NCBI RefSeq assembly: GCF_034702125.1
Contig: NC_085861.1
Span: 4,361,145-4,425,144, forward strand
Length of the DNA stretch: 64,000 nt
Source: Engraulis encrasicolus
Taxonomy: Eukaryota; Chordata; Actinopteri; Clupeiformes; Engraulidae
Reading direction: 5' to 3'
Part shown: in pieces, positions 40,554 to 57,100 of the stretch
Layout of the letters: each line of letters starts with the position of its first letter
How positions within the stretch are numbered: the first letter of the stretch is position 1
The notes under the pieces: model-generated
What the model was told of the DNA's origin: nothing
Seen by the model: only the letters and a program-made list of their open reading frames with translations
Database searches by the model: none
Made by a program: the position numbers and the translations under genes

Positions 40554-41540
40554 TTTGTTTCATGGTGCATACCCAATTATCCTATTCTCTATACGCAATT
40601 ATCTACTCATTCTCAAATTTGTATTATGTTATGTTTTGTTATGTAATATGAAATGTTCAAAACAATGTCCAATTCTCATTCCAGTTACCGAAAACTCATT
40701 CCTGTTACTCATAACTCTTTCCTGTTACTTAATGATTTCTAACAAAAAATAAAGAAAAAAAACACTTTTCCTCTAACTATGTTTGGTCCATGATTAATGT
40801 TATTGTTAAATAATATGCATTATATAAACCATATTGTAAATTACAGTTTGGATAATCTGTAATTGTAAAAAAACGTTTTCCGTTTATAGAAAAAAATCCA
40901 TTTGCTCACATATAATGTTAATTTTGGAGACATATATGCATTTTAGGGACAAAACAACAGTCAATACTTAAAATAACATGTGTTTTCAAGAGGAAAACAA
41001 AAGAAATGGTTTATTTTCCATTAAAAAGTCTTTTTAAAATATCATATGTATTTTGGTAACAGGACTGAGAATTACATATTCAGATTAATTCTTTAAGTCT
41101 TGTAAAAAAAACATTTAAAAGGCTATAAGATGGCCCACTAACATTTTTAAGTAAGTTAATGTATGTACAAGTACATTTAGTGTTTAAAAATTGAAAAAAG
41201 GTAACTTGAATTTTGAAAACTTTTGACATGCAAATGGCACCCATTTCGTAGAATGGCCCAGCTGCTTCTGTAATAAAAACTGTTTGTTTGTTTGTTTATA
41301 TAATTTTGCTGTCAATTACTTGTCTAATGATGTATTCTATTGACTTGAAATAAAATAAATCGGACCTTGTTGGTTTATTCATGAAAGGTATCAAGCCTGA
41401 ACTAATTATTATATTTGCAGGTTCAGCTTCATCAGAGTCCAGCCTTACAATCATTAATTCAACTTGTGAAACATGATGACTTGATTTCACAGCCTTGTGC
41501 GTTAAGAATATGGGGGGTGGGGGCCACAAGACTATCAAGC

Positions 41541-41612
41541 CAAAAACCTCGTGGACAAAGCCAAAAGGGCCTCGTGGACAAAGCCAAAAAGGGCCTCGTG
41601 GACAAAGTTACT
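41541..41612. repeat. Three-copy tandem repeat
   Basis: CCTCGTGGACAAAGCCAAAA is repeated three times (the third with AAAGTTAC), period about 24 bp, just 3' of the unrecognised gene. Confidence 0.9.
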
Positions 41613-42067
41613 TGCTCACAAAAAGCTGAGGAGAACTCCAAGCTAAACCATATTTAGTCAAAATTATGTTTATACTTGATACTGTATATAAAGTGTTATA
41701 GCATTGGTGATCGGCCTTCGCAGAGTGCAAGGTGTGTAATGAAATACAAGATATTTTGAAATTCACAATATTTTGAAACATGTTTTGTAAGAACCCAGTT
41801 TTGCCACAGTTGTATCATGATGAGATGCCTAAAAAAGCAACATACCTGTAAGACTCCACCTGTGCAATCTGATAACCTTCTTTGACCTCAGAGACCAAGT
41901 TGGTGCAGCTGAAGATCCAGGAGGTAACTCGGTGACTCCCAACCCATTTCATGTTTTAAAAACAATTAATAATGGTCTTAAGTCAACTCTATATCTTAGC
42001 ATACTTGAAGCCAATCCAGTGACCTTAAAATAAGAACAATGTAGCCTGGCCTGGGGGGCACTTGTCA

Positions 42068-42172
42068 TTCCGACATAGTACCATTCCGACATGACGCCAT
42101 TGCGACATCCCGTCATTCCGACATTTTGGTATCACCATTCCGACAATTTAATGTCACCATTCCGACACTTGT
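42068..42172. repeat. Cluster of ATTCCGACA motifs
   Basis: CATTCCGACA or a one-base variant occurs six times in about 105 bp with irregular spacing (16-25 bp). GCACTTGTC at the left and CACTTGTGG at the right bracket the cluster. Confidence 0.85.
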
Positions 42173-42582
42173 GGGGAGCTGTCCATGGTCATGGTGCGAG
42201 AGATCGCTTGCGCGTGGGCAGCAATTCCCCCCCTCCTTTTTCTTACATGTAAAAAAAAGTGGAAAAAAAAATAATGATCCCCACGAGCGCAGGATATTTT
42301 TGGGGAGAGAGACCGCTCGTGCGTCTTAACACTTGACCGCGGTGAAAAGTGAAAAGCTGCCGAAAATAAAAAGCACAAAAGTGACACTTCGTACAGTTCT
42401 TAGCAGCAGCTATGTTTTAAACAATTTCTGAAGACAGCTTAGGCCTACATCTTGCACACATTTATTCAACAAAGCCAAGTTCAAACAAACACACGCAACA
42501 AGTGAAGAGGAAATCCGAAGTGCTCAGGGAATTGTTCAGAAAAAATCTTGAAGGTGCTCTTTGGTGTTGGGGAAAAAACAAT

Positions 42583-42857
42583 ATCTTGTCAAAAAAGGGG
42601 AGTCCAAGGCACTCTTCTTGTGGAAAAATATTAAAAAGCCTTTATTGAAACATGGCTAAAAGTTTTAAAACATGGGAGCAGAGACCCACGCGTTTCGGCG
42701 CAAGCCTTCTTCAGGGTAACTGCTCAAACAGGAATTCCTAATGATATACACCTGCCAAGCACAGGTAGGAAGTCACATGAACCATTTCCCAGGTAAAAAT
42801 TACATGCAAGAGCCACTAGGTGGCCACACAGGTGTCAAAAGCCAGTAAAATGGCCAG

Positions 42858-42914
<57 letters not shown>

Positions 42915-43674
42915 CACATACAAGAGCCACTAGATGGCCATACAGGTGTCACAGGCCAGTGAATGGCCAGGTAGAGGGGAAAAAACATATATACAAACAA
43001 AAGAAGATACATCAATAGCCACTAGGTGGCAACCGGCTTAGATAAGGACAGCTACCAATACTAGAAAACCACTTATAAACTGAGAAGTCATTACAAAAAA
43101 GGACTAAAATCAATTTCTTCATTTAATCCTGGGTATGTCATGGCCTGCATAGTGTATATGTAGAAAGTACCACCTTTGTGGTGTATCGTTTATCATGCTC
43201 CTGCGGCTGTTTTTATATAGGCCGTACAAAAAGGCGTCTAAAAGACAGAGTCTCCGAGCATAAAAATGCCATTAGGAAGGTTAACTTGGATTATCCTATG
43301 GCTAAACATTTTCACACAGCACACAATAGCAATCCAGATGGGTTAATGGTTGAAGGTTTAGAAACAATCAAAAAGAATATTAGGGGTGGTGACAGGTTAA
43401 AATTATTACTACAAAGGGAAACTTTCTACATATACACTATGCAGGCCATGACATACCCAGGATTAAATGAAGAAATTGATTTTAGTCCTTTTTTGTAATG
43501 ACTTCTCAGTTTATAAGTGGTTTTCTAGTATTGGTAGCTGTCCTTATCTAAGCCGGTTGCCACCTAGTGGCTATTGATGTATCTTCTTTTGTTTGTATAT
43601 ATGTTTTTTCCCCTCTACCTGGCCATTCACTGGCCTGTGACACCTGTATGGCCATCTAGTGGCTCTTGTATGTG

Positions 43675-43757
<83 letters not shown>

Positions 43758-44028
43758 CTGGCCATTTTACTGGCTTTTGACACCTGTGTGGCCACCTAGT
43801 GGCTCTTGCATGTAATTTTTACCTGGGAAATGGTTCATGTGACTTCCTACCTGTGCTTGGCAGGTGTATATCATTAGGAATTCCTGTTTGAGCAGTTACC
43901 CTGAAGAAGGCTTGCGCCGAAACGCGTGGGTCTCTGCTCCCATGTTTTAAAACTTTTAGCCATGTTTCAATAAAGGCTTTTTAATATTTTTCCACAAGAA
44001 GAGTGCCTTGGACTCCCCTTTCTTGACA
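42583..44028. mobile_element. Foldback Penelope-like retroelement
   Basis: Arms of about 580 bp are inverted: 42583-43165 and 43430-44028 (AGTCCAAGGCACTCTTCTTG / CAAGAAGAGTGCCTTGGACT). Each carries a GA/CT microsatellite (42861-42913; 43676-43756) and CCTGAAGAAGGCTTGCGCCG followed by AAACGCG. The left arm includes an inverted copy of the ORF end. The unique middle holds the GIY-YIG ORF. Inverted partial copies and the absence of a reverse transcriptase fit a 5'-truncated Penelope-like element. Confidence 0.82.
43178..43498 (+). CDS. GIY-YIG endonuclease domain of a Penelope-like element, 5'-truncated
   Basis: The frame reads VVYRLSCSCGCFYIGRTKRR then LKDRVSEHKNAIRKVNLDYP, a GIY-YIG nuclease core (here VYRL and YIGRT) with the Arg/His-containing helix, and ends at TAA 43496-43498. 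It lacks an ATG at its start and any reverse-transcriptase domain upstream; the left junction at about 43165 joins an inverted copy of its own 3' end. In Penelope-like elements this domain nicks target DNA. This copy is a C-terminal remnant and should not be mobile alone. Confidence 0.85.
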   Translation: MVYRLSCSCGCFYIGRTKRRLKDRVSEHKNAIRKVNLDYPMAKHFHTAHNSNPDGLMVEGLETIKKNIRGGDRLKLLLQRETFYIYTMQAMTYPGLNEEIDFSPFL

Positions 44029-44399
44029 AAACACATGCAACACTTTCACACTCCAAACATTCTGCTTGCATGCATTCAGCTCAGGTCATAGCCGACACTG
44101 GTGGTAACCAGGCACATATAGGCCTACAAAGGAAATACCGAAACTGAATAGTAAAAACAATGACTGGAGGACTCCACTATGAAAGGGGGAAATGGTGGAA
44201 ACATCCAATTAAGTGCAGATAGGGACGCACAGGTTACAGCCCCGGCGGTCGGAGACTCAACTAATGCCTACGGCAGTGAGGAGTGAGCAGTGAGAGTAAG
44301 TCAGATAGACAAGTTCAGGAATATTCCATTTAGTCTACTGTATGAATTAAACAGTTTTCTGCAACTGACACATTAGAAAACTTGTTTTTGTGTGTGCGT

Positions 44400-44610
44400 G
44401 AGTGTCCTTGTGTGTTCAACAGAAACCATCCTCACATTCACCCACTCACACTCACATTCACACACCAATGGCAGTCACTGCAGGAGCAATTTTGGGGTTC
44501 AGTATCTTGCTCAAGGACACATCGATGGGGTCAGGCAGAGTGGGGCTCGAACCTGCAACCTTCTGGTTGCCAAATGGCTCCTCTACCACCTGAGGCACCA
44601 CCGCCCATGA
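44400..44610. repeat. tRNA-like SINE/LINE-associated repeat
   Basis: It contains CAGTATCTTGCTCAAGGACA, GGGGCTCGAACCTGCAACC and CTCTACCACCTGAG, the typical reverse-oriented tRNA-like block widespread in fish genomes, preceded by CACATTCA-rich sequence. Confidence 0.75.
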
Positions 44611-44792
44611 GTATACAGTAAGTAGGCCCATGTGTATGATGTTTGCTGCTATAGACATGTGCAGGGCTCTAAATTAACAACAGTTTGGCTGGTAGAAAAG
44701 ACCAACTTCCCGACCACTTTCACTTTGACCCATTAGTGTATTTGACTAGTAAGATTAACATCTATTAGCCATTTTGGCTCGGAAAAAAATTA

Positions 44793-44978
44793 TATATGCC
44801 TCTTTTCCACTGCCGGTTTTCTGGTAGGCCTACTGCTCGACAAAACTCGACTCGGCCTCCACTGTTTGCTTTTCGAATACGAAATACACACCACAATCGT
44901 AGTGAAAAGTGTCGGCCGATTCGCTCTGTGTCTAGCTGTAGGCCTACCAGAAAGAAAACCGGCAGTGGAAGAAAGGCA
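44793..44978. mobile_element. MITE with TTTTCCACTGCCGG ends
   Basis: CCTCTTTTCCACTGCCGGTT and AAAACCGGCAGTGGAAGAAA are inverted, followed inward by CTGGTAGGCCTAC and its complement. Confidence 0.85.
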
Positions 44979-44991
44979 CTAGAGTCCTGGA

Positions 44992-45288
44992 GTGCATCTT
45001 AATATGGGACCTTGCCTCCTCCACTTGCCTCCTCCACTCGCTTCTCGTCATGATGACATCACTGACAACAGCATTATATTTCAATATCTTGCAAAAGCTC
45101 AATTGTAGAGTCTTTTTCTCGTTTGCAATTGTTATGGTGAATGAAAAACAGTCCCTCAAAAGTTGCTGTGGCTAGGCTGACAGCTGGGAAACTTTATCGT
45201 TTTCTCCACGGAGGAGGGGCCAGGAGGCGGGGCGAGGAGACAAGCGCAAGTGGAGGAGGCAAGGTCGCATATTGTAATGCACTCCTGA
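44992..45288. mobile_element. MITE with 40-bp TIRs (complete copy)
   Basis: GGAGTGCATCTTAATATGGG, ACCTTGCCTCCTCCACTTG and the inverted CAAGTGGAGGAGGCAAGGT, TGTAATGCACTCC mark both ends. The interior matches 11716-11872 and 61755-61950. Confidence 0.85.
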
Positions 45289-45316
45289 AAATGTGTAATG
45301 TACAATGTGTTGAGGG

Positions 45317-45414
45317 CCAAATGTCACCTGGTGTCTCCTGGTTTTGGGCAGCTCTCTGTCCTGGACCGGGTCGGAGGAACGAACCCCAGAACCACATACT
45401 ACTGAGGAGTGAGC
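45317..45414 (+). pseudogene. Inverted, decayed copy of mis18a exon 1 end
   Basis: The plus strand carries GGCCAAATGTCACCTGGTG, CTCTCTGTCCTGGACCGG, CCAGAACCACATACTACTGA and AGTGAGCAGTGT, aligning to the end of mis18a exon 1 and its donor (50162-50250, minus strand), with indels that break the frame (AKCHLV then shifted). Intron bases are included, so it is a genomic duplicate, not a processed copy. Confidence 0.75.
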
Positions 45415-45424
45415 AGTGTTATAG

Positions 45425-45615
<191 letters not shown>

Positions 45616-45915
45616 TGAGGGGCCACTTCAATTTCCTCCATGTGTAATGGAATGTAATGTAATGGAATGTAAAAGCAGAGGTAAACAACTGACGAGACTG
45701 GATTTCACTCATTTTGCTCAGTGTTGTTATTGCCGATAGGGGTTGTTAAAGTCATCACTGATGAGGTGGTAATCACTGTAGAGAGTGCTGAGGAGGGTTT
45801 GTTAAGTCATCGGTGGCTCAGGGATTTGGTGATTATTTTTTCTGCAGCTCCTAGTTAGTGCTGACAGAGGTTCTTACAGTCCTGTATGAGTGTTGTTAAA
45901 GTCCTCGGTGACTCA

Positions 45916-50402
<4,487 letters not shown>

Positions 50403-50462
50403 CACTGCTGCTGAAAGTCTACAATCCAGACACACGCACCACACGCACACGCACACGCACAC

Positions 50463-50530
<68 letters not shown>

Positions 50531-51145
50531 TGAGTGCCCAAGGGTGTAGGCGCTATCTCAGAGTGTTGTTGGTTGCCACCTCTGAAAAAAATCCTGGACA
50601 TTTCAAACTCAATCAGCCTTTTTGCTTGTAGGCCTACGCAATGGTATTCTTCACTCATTGTCCAGGGAAACACATATTTTCCAGGACAGATCATTAAAAT
50701 CCTGGACAATCAGGAAAAACCTGGACAGGTTGCAATACTAGTAGTTGACATAGGCTAGGCCTACTGGTGGTGGACACAGGTAGGCTTCAGGTAACTATCT
50801 GCCATAGGCTATCAGCTGCTGCAACACACACTTTAAAAACAAACGCACGCGGGGGCCAAAATATCCCAGTTCTTCTTATGATTTTGAAGTACAGTAGACT
50901 ACAAAACACAACATGAGCAAATAGGCCCAACGGGCTCTGCACTACTAGAAAATATTGATTATCAACCATACAAATGTGAAATGTTACCCTTTCTGCACAG
51001 GCGCGCGGCAGACTTCGTCATCAAACTGCGCCTTGCGTCATCTCCACGCGCGCGGAGGTGCACAGCAGGCGCGTATCTTGTGCAAATAGCCTTTTCACAG
51101 AACATAATGATTAATTCGTTATTTTAATTTACATTGGTGGGGACG
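50403..51145. promoter_or_regulatory. Putative shared divergent promoter of mis18a and snrnp48
   Basis: The two start codons point away from each other across 743 bp. The stretch at 50995-51080 is rich in CpG (AGGCGCGCGGCAGAC, CTCCACGCGCGCGGAGG) within AT-rich surroundings and has no TATA box near the starts. A (CA)n run (50465-50526) and a repeat with CCTGGACA lie on the mis18a side, so mis18a may use a 5' UTR exon nearer the CpG cluster. This is inference from layout. Confidence 0.5.
50465..50526. repeat. (CA)n microsatellite
   Basis: A CA run of about 60 bases preceded by CGCACA repeats, just upstream of the mis18a start codon. Confidence 0.97.
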
Positions 51146-54100
51146 ATGGACGCAGAAAGGTCAGAAACAATTAAAGCTCGGCTGAAAACGTTGCAGGAAC
51201 TCACTGAATTCACAGAAAACTGCAAAGCAAAGCTGAAAGAGTTGTTGGACACGTTTGGATGGGACCAAGAGAATGAAAACAATAGCAAGGTAAACAACAA
51301 CATGTCTTGTATTTGATTGACTTGTTGAATAAACCGATGTCGATTTCCTCTACTCTGCTGTACGGTGCAGCACCCATATGGTCCGTGGTCAAGTGGGAAA
51401 TGTCTGCATTTAGGACATTCTTGTTGATTGCCTGAGTCATGTTGGGTATACAGTATTAACCCATTTGTTGTGATGTGATGCTTTACATTCGCATTTCGCA
51501 TTCTCTTTTGATACACCACCAGGAGGCGGTGGCAGTATGTCCTTTCGACCCAAACCACCGTATTCCAACGAGAAGCATGGAAACACACAAAATAATATGC
51601 CAGCTTAGCCAGATGGGCTATTCGAAAGAGGAACAGGTTTGTCACACCGTCGCTGTGGTGTTACTACATCAACACAAGTCAAATGACTACTTGGTAGAAT
51701 ACTGGTCAAATATAATGAACATTGTGAACATTGTTTTGAATCCACTAGGCTGAGCTGCTGAACCCTTCATTCTGCTACGAGAGAGCCAGCATTCCTGGTG
51801 TGATTATAGGTACGTTGGATAACTACTTCAAAAGGGGACATTTTTATTACATCTCGTGGTGTTATATTTTCACCAAAAGACCTGACCTGTTCGTCATGGC
51901 CGTTGGTGTTGCTTGCTTTCACACAGATAAAAACACGCAGCATGAAGTCATTCGGAGCACAAGAGCAAAAGCCCCTCTTGTGAAAATGGAGGGACAATAC
52001 AGCCAAGGTGAGGCCAAGACTTCCAAACCAGTGATGTACAGTACTGTAGATTACAATTATGCTTTATTGCATTTAAAACGGTGACGGAGATTAGAGTACG
52101 ATTTATTGTATGCAAAGTAGTCTTAACGTATTTGCTGGTAAATGACATACAGCTTATTTTGTCAGTGTTGTCAGTATTTAATGTTGAATTCAATCAGATA
52201 GATAGATTACAGCACAGCAATAGCCACATTCAAAAACAGTTATAAGTCAGTTCCTTAAAGTCTGCTTGTGTTTATTTCTTTTCAGTAACAATGGTGAGTG
52301 TGAGAGGAGGGCTGGCGTAAACAGTTCTATTCTCTCTCAGGCTTACCCGATTACTTGCAGTATCCTTTTATTGTGATATCCTTTCAAAGGAGCAGATGGT
52401 GTCTCTCTTTCCCTTTTAGGATCTCAAGATTCCCATTACATGTTGGGAATTGACTTTGTTCCCTCTCTGTCTGTACGCAGCGCGGCCTTCCTATCTGATC
52501 TACACAGGGGTCAAAGACAGGCAAAATGGCATTGTCATTCAGTGTAACGGGTGCCTTCTGCTGACTGTAACTGTAAAAAACACGACTTTTTATTTATTTA
52601 TTGTTACAGGGAATTCATGAAAGCCTCGGCTGTCATCCATTCACTTGAAACAATTTAAAAATCATGTTTTTTTGCAGTTACAGTCGGCGGAAGGTGTCCG
52701 TAACACTGAATGACAAAGACGTCTTTGACCCACTGGGCATGAATGAACATTTAAAATGTAAAGATTGTTGGGGAAATCTCATGGCCACTGGATTTTGCAT
52801 CAGTGCAGTTTACATGAGATGCATGTCAAACAGACGACGTGTGCATATTATTAGTAGGGCTGTAACGATACACTCGGCTCACAGTTCGGTTTGTATCACG
52901 ATTCTGGACCTACAGTTCGATACACCCCACGATTTCTGTGCGGATCGGCTAGTGAGACCACGTTGAACCCTGACACTGTTTTGGGGCAGCCGTGGCCCTG
53001 GGACGGTTTGAGAGTCAGCCTTGGCATCGGGAAGGCTGTATGTTCAAATCCCATACCTGAAGTGCCCTTGAGCAAGGAGGGCACTTAACCCTACATTGCT
53101 ACAGGAACTGTAACTAAGACCCTGTACCAAAAAAACCCTTCAAAGGCACTTTCGATAAAAGTGCAAGCTACGTGCAATGTAATGCAATGCAATGTAATGT
53201 CTCAATGTCACGTGGTAGACCTCTTTCGTCAATAGCATGCTATGTCATTTAAAATACCTATAGTCCTCTATAACCTATCCATAGTGTAGTGTTCTATAAA
53301 CTGCAATTTTGCCATCAGGTCTAATTAAGTAATTCCCTCTAATAATAATATAATGGTTTAATGTCAGAGGTGTATTGGCTTAGAAATGAAATTTTACTGT
53401 TAGAAGGTGCATTTCTGCTTGCATAGATAGAAAACATGCATGTTTGTATCCCTGCAGGTGATTTCTCCAAGGATGCCGTCGATGTCCCTCAGAGCCACAA
53501 GAGGGCGCTGTGTGACCTCACTGCTGCCGACCGATTGGCTCTTTATGATCACATGGTCCAGGAGACCCAGAGCCAGCTGAGGGCTGATGCAGAGGGGGCG
53601 GCCACAGGCAACGAGGACCTCTATGTGGACCTGGTGGCCAAGCTCAAGAAAGGTGCACTACGGAATCGAATCGCATCGTATCGTGGGGCATTCTTGAAAA
53701 TCGAAAAGAATCGAATCGCTGGCCCCTGTGCAATGCCCTAGCTCTACACAATAATAACACAATAAATAGTAGTGGAAAAGTGATTGAAAAAAATCGAATC
53801 AAACCAAATCGAATCGCATCGCATCGTGGGGAATTCTTTAGTATCGAAGTATCTTTAGTATTCAAAAAAATTGAATCCCTGATTTAAGAAATCGATACCG
53901 TATAGTATCGTCATGAAGGCTGTGATTTACACCCCTAGGGCTAAGGGCGGCCAGGGCGGGGGTGACCTGTGGGGCTTTTCCATCTAAACCCGGCCGTGCA
54001 GTGCGGTGCCATGTTGGGCTATATTGATCTGAGCACGGCCGTCAACCGGGATTGGTCTGGTTTTCCATTATCAAAGCGTGCTTCCGTCCAGGGGGTGGCG

Positions 54101-57100
54101 CTGAACCACATAGGCAGTGCCAGGCCTTTTTGAAGATCCCAGCGTGAAGATGTGGGACGCGAGGTCACGCCTCTTGACCAATCAGTGAGCTGGATGTCAA
54201 CATAGCGTTTAGATCGCTTCAGCCGGCACGCTGGATTTGGAGCTGATGGGAGCTAATGGGAGCCGAGTTGAGAGAAGTCGAAAAGCAAAATATTGGCGGC
54301 TGAGGTGTGCTACACCGGGAAAATGTGTGTAGTGGAAAAGCCACACTGGTGGCCAAGCTCAAGAAAGGTGCAATGCAAGGGGGGAGCTATGGGATGGGAG
54401 TGGAGCTATGTGACGAGGGTCGGGGCAACCGGGTGGTGGAGACAAAAAGGGTAGAGTAGAGTTAAGCCTGGTTTAGAGTCCTGCAATTGCAGGACGCATA
54501 CTATCAGTGGGTGGTGGCGTCAGATCACGTACCCAAACGGTTATCGCGCCCCCCTCTTCAGAACTGAAACGACCCCTTGCAGAGCAGAACGTATACCTCT
54601 CCTAGGCTGAATTATCCGTAATTTGCCGCTAATCCCTAAATCCCTAAAATAAGACAACCTAGCCCAACAACAATTTAATTTTCTTTTTTTTTTGTAGTTT
54701 TACAGTGCATACACAATTATTAATGGGGTCTTGATTTATACATCTGAATGCATATTGCTGATACCATGGCATCATGTTCCATCACAATGGTTCTACATTC
54801 TCTATAAGGGTGGGAGACGTGACGCCTTGTTTTTTCGTAACATTGGTTAAAAACCTACAAAACTGTTATTTTCCTTTAAAAAACAAATGTCAATGAAAGA
54901 AGATGTGGTACATTATGTTTCATATTAGTCTTTGATGAGAAGAAACATTTTTGTTAAGATTTATGTAAAGGTTTATATGTCAAATTTCCTGCGGTGTGAC
55001 TGTAACATTAATGAAACAATATATAATAATATATATATAAATTAACCAACAACATTTTGAATAATGTATGAAGCATTTGGCATGATTGCATAAATATTAA
55101 CTTTATATTAAGATTTGTGAATGCGAAAAAACTCAAGACAGTAATATTAACTACAAGTTCAATTTCGCAACACAAATTGCGTCCTGTGGGGTGACATGTA
55201 TGTCAATGTTTGTGAATGGGCAGCTGCAAGGCCAGCTACAAGGGTCTTAAAGACTGGCTCCTAACCAGTCAGTACCTCAGTTATTGGAGAGTGCTGTGGA
55301 AGTTTAAGGTGACTCTTAACCTCTTAATATGTCTTCATATTGCAATCTTTCTGTCACGCAATGCTTAGGTTCATTTTATGGTGTCCTGTGGTGTGACTGC
55401 TCTTATAGGAGGAAAGAAAAAAAAAAATTATTAATGAAAACACATATTAGGATTGAACACAATATCATTATCAAGTTAGCATGAGCTCAGATGTCAGTCA
55501 TGTATACAAAAGGATTAAAATGGCCATAATGCAGTGAATTCCCTGTGGTGTGACTCCATTTTCCTGTGGTGTGACATGCCTATGCAATGTGTTGATGCGG
55601 GACACATTTTCCAAAAATGGCAAAAAATAAGGTGAAATTCCACAGACCACTAAGTGCTTTATTTTTTTCTATTTTTTTCCAATTTTTATCCATCATTTTT
55701 TTCAGGAATTTGAAAAACTTTTTTTTTTTTTTGCGTTACGCCCTTAAACGTCAACCACCCATAAGCATTCTGTGCAAATGTACCAAATGTGTTGGGCAGA
55801 AGTGTCTTCTTTAACCCATTGTGCCCTGGAGACACATATACGCTACATTCAGGTTCTTGAGATTTGAGCTGTTTTATTAAAAGTGTGGGTAAGTTAGAGC
55901 TGAATGAACACATTCTAAGGCAAAACGAGGGTCCTAGCATTTAAATGTAACTCATTTCATTTTTGTACGTGCTTCGGAGGCTTAGATATTAAGGATTTAA
56001 TAGGTAGAGGGCACCCTTTCCCAAAAAGGGCTTAGGACAAAATGGGTTAAATCTCTGTGTCTGTGTCTGTCTGTGATGTATGTGTCTGCGTAGATGATGG
56101 TCAGAGCGGTCCCAAGTCTCACCTGGAGGTCCTGGCCGAGATGAGGGACTACAAGAGGCGGCGGCAGTCGTACCGCGCCAAAAACGTCCACATCACCAAG
56201 AAGTCCTACACCGAGGTCTGCTCACGTCATTGTTGTTCTTTCAGATAAAGAGAAAAGAGAAAAAGTCAGCTTCAATTTTCTGCTCCCACTCATTCATGGC
56301 TTCTGAAGAAGCGTGACCTGAAACATCACAGAATGTGTATTTTACATGATAAGTGTAATTCTTGACGTAACTCGTTCTTGACGAGTTCTTCTCACTCACT
56401 GGGACAATGAAATTCTTGGTTGTTTCGTCCGGAGGCGGTATTCCGTACCTACGTCACAATAGCTATGCGCGTCCTTGTTGCCGACGACGTTTGAGTCGTC
56501 GCCATGACAACCGTCCATACCATCCCTAACCTTAACCCTAAACCAGTGCTTAATTTGTCAATCGGGAGGTCCTAGAGCGCAGAGGATGGCTGGCTCCCCC
56601 CCGACCTGGATCTGTGATGTCTTTCCATGAGGTTCCATCCAAGGTCCCGGAGCTCTCGTCTGAGGTTCCGGAGCTAGCTACCCCTTGCTTCCCCTCAAAT
56701 TAAGCACTGCCCTAAACCTAACCTTAACCCCAAACCTAACCATAACCCTAATCTTAACCCTAAACCTAACCCTTAATCGCTTGTTTGAAACTAGTGAGTC
56801 CCAGTGCAATGCCCACTGCAGTTCGGCAACGAGGACGCGCATCACTAGTGACGTAGGTACGTCCGGACGAAGTACCCTAGTTTTTATGCGTCCCCTCACT
56901 CACTATGGGCTTTTATTTCCTGAAATGTCTCACCTACACAGTACACAGCATTTCTGCTGACCCCACATATGAATTGATGGTTGCTAGGGTGATGTTTGTG
57001 TATTCCACAGGTGTATGAATCTACACTGTGTATTGGACAGGTGATTATGTATTGTACAGGTGTATGAGTCTATACTGAGGTGATTGTGTATTCCACAGGT

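Noticed and set aside
56057..56248. Frame continuing past the snrnp48 exon 6 donor
   Set aside because: The homology stops exactly at TE and resumes with VIREVID at 57567, so the extension VCSRHCCSFR is intronic.
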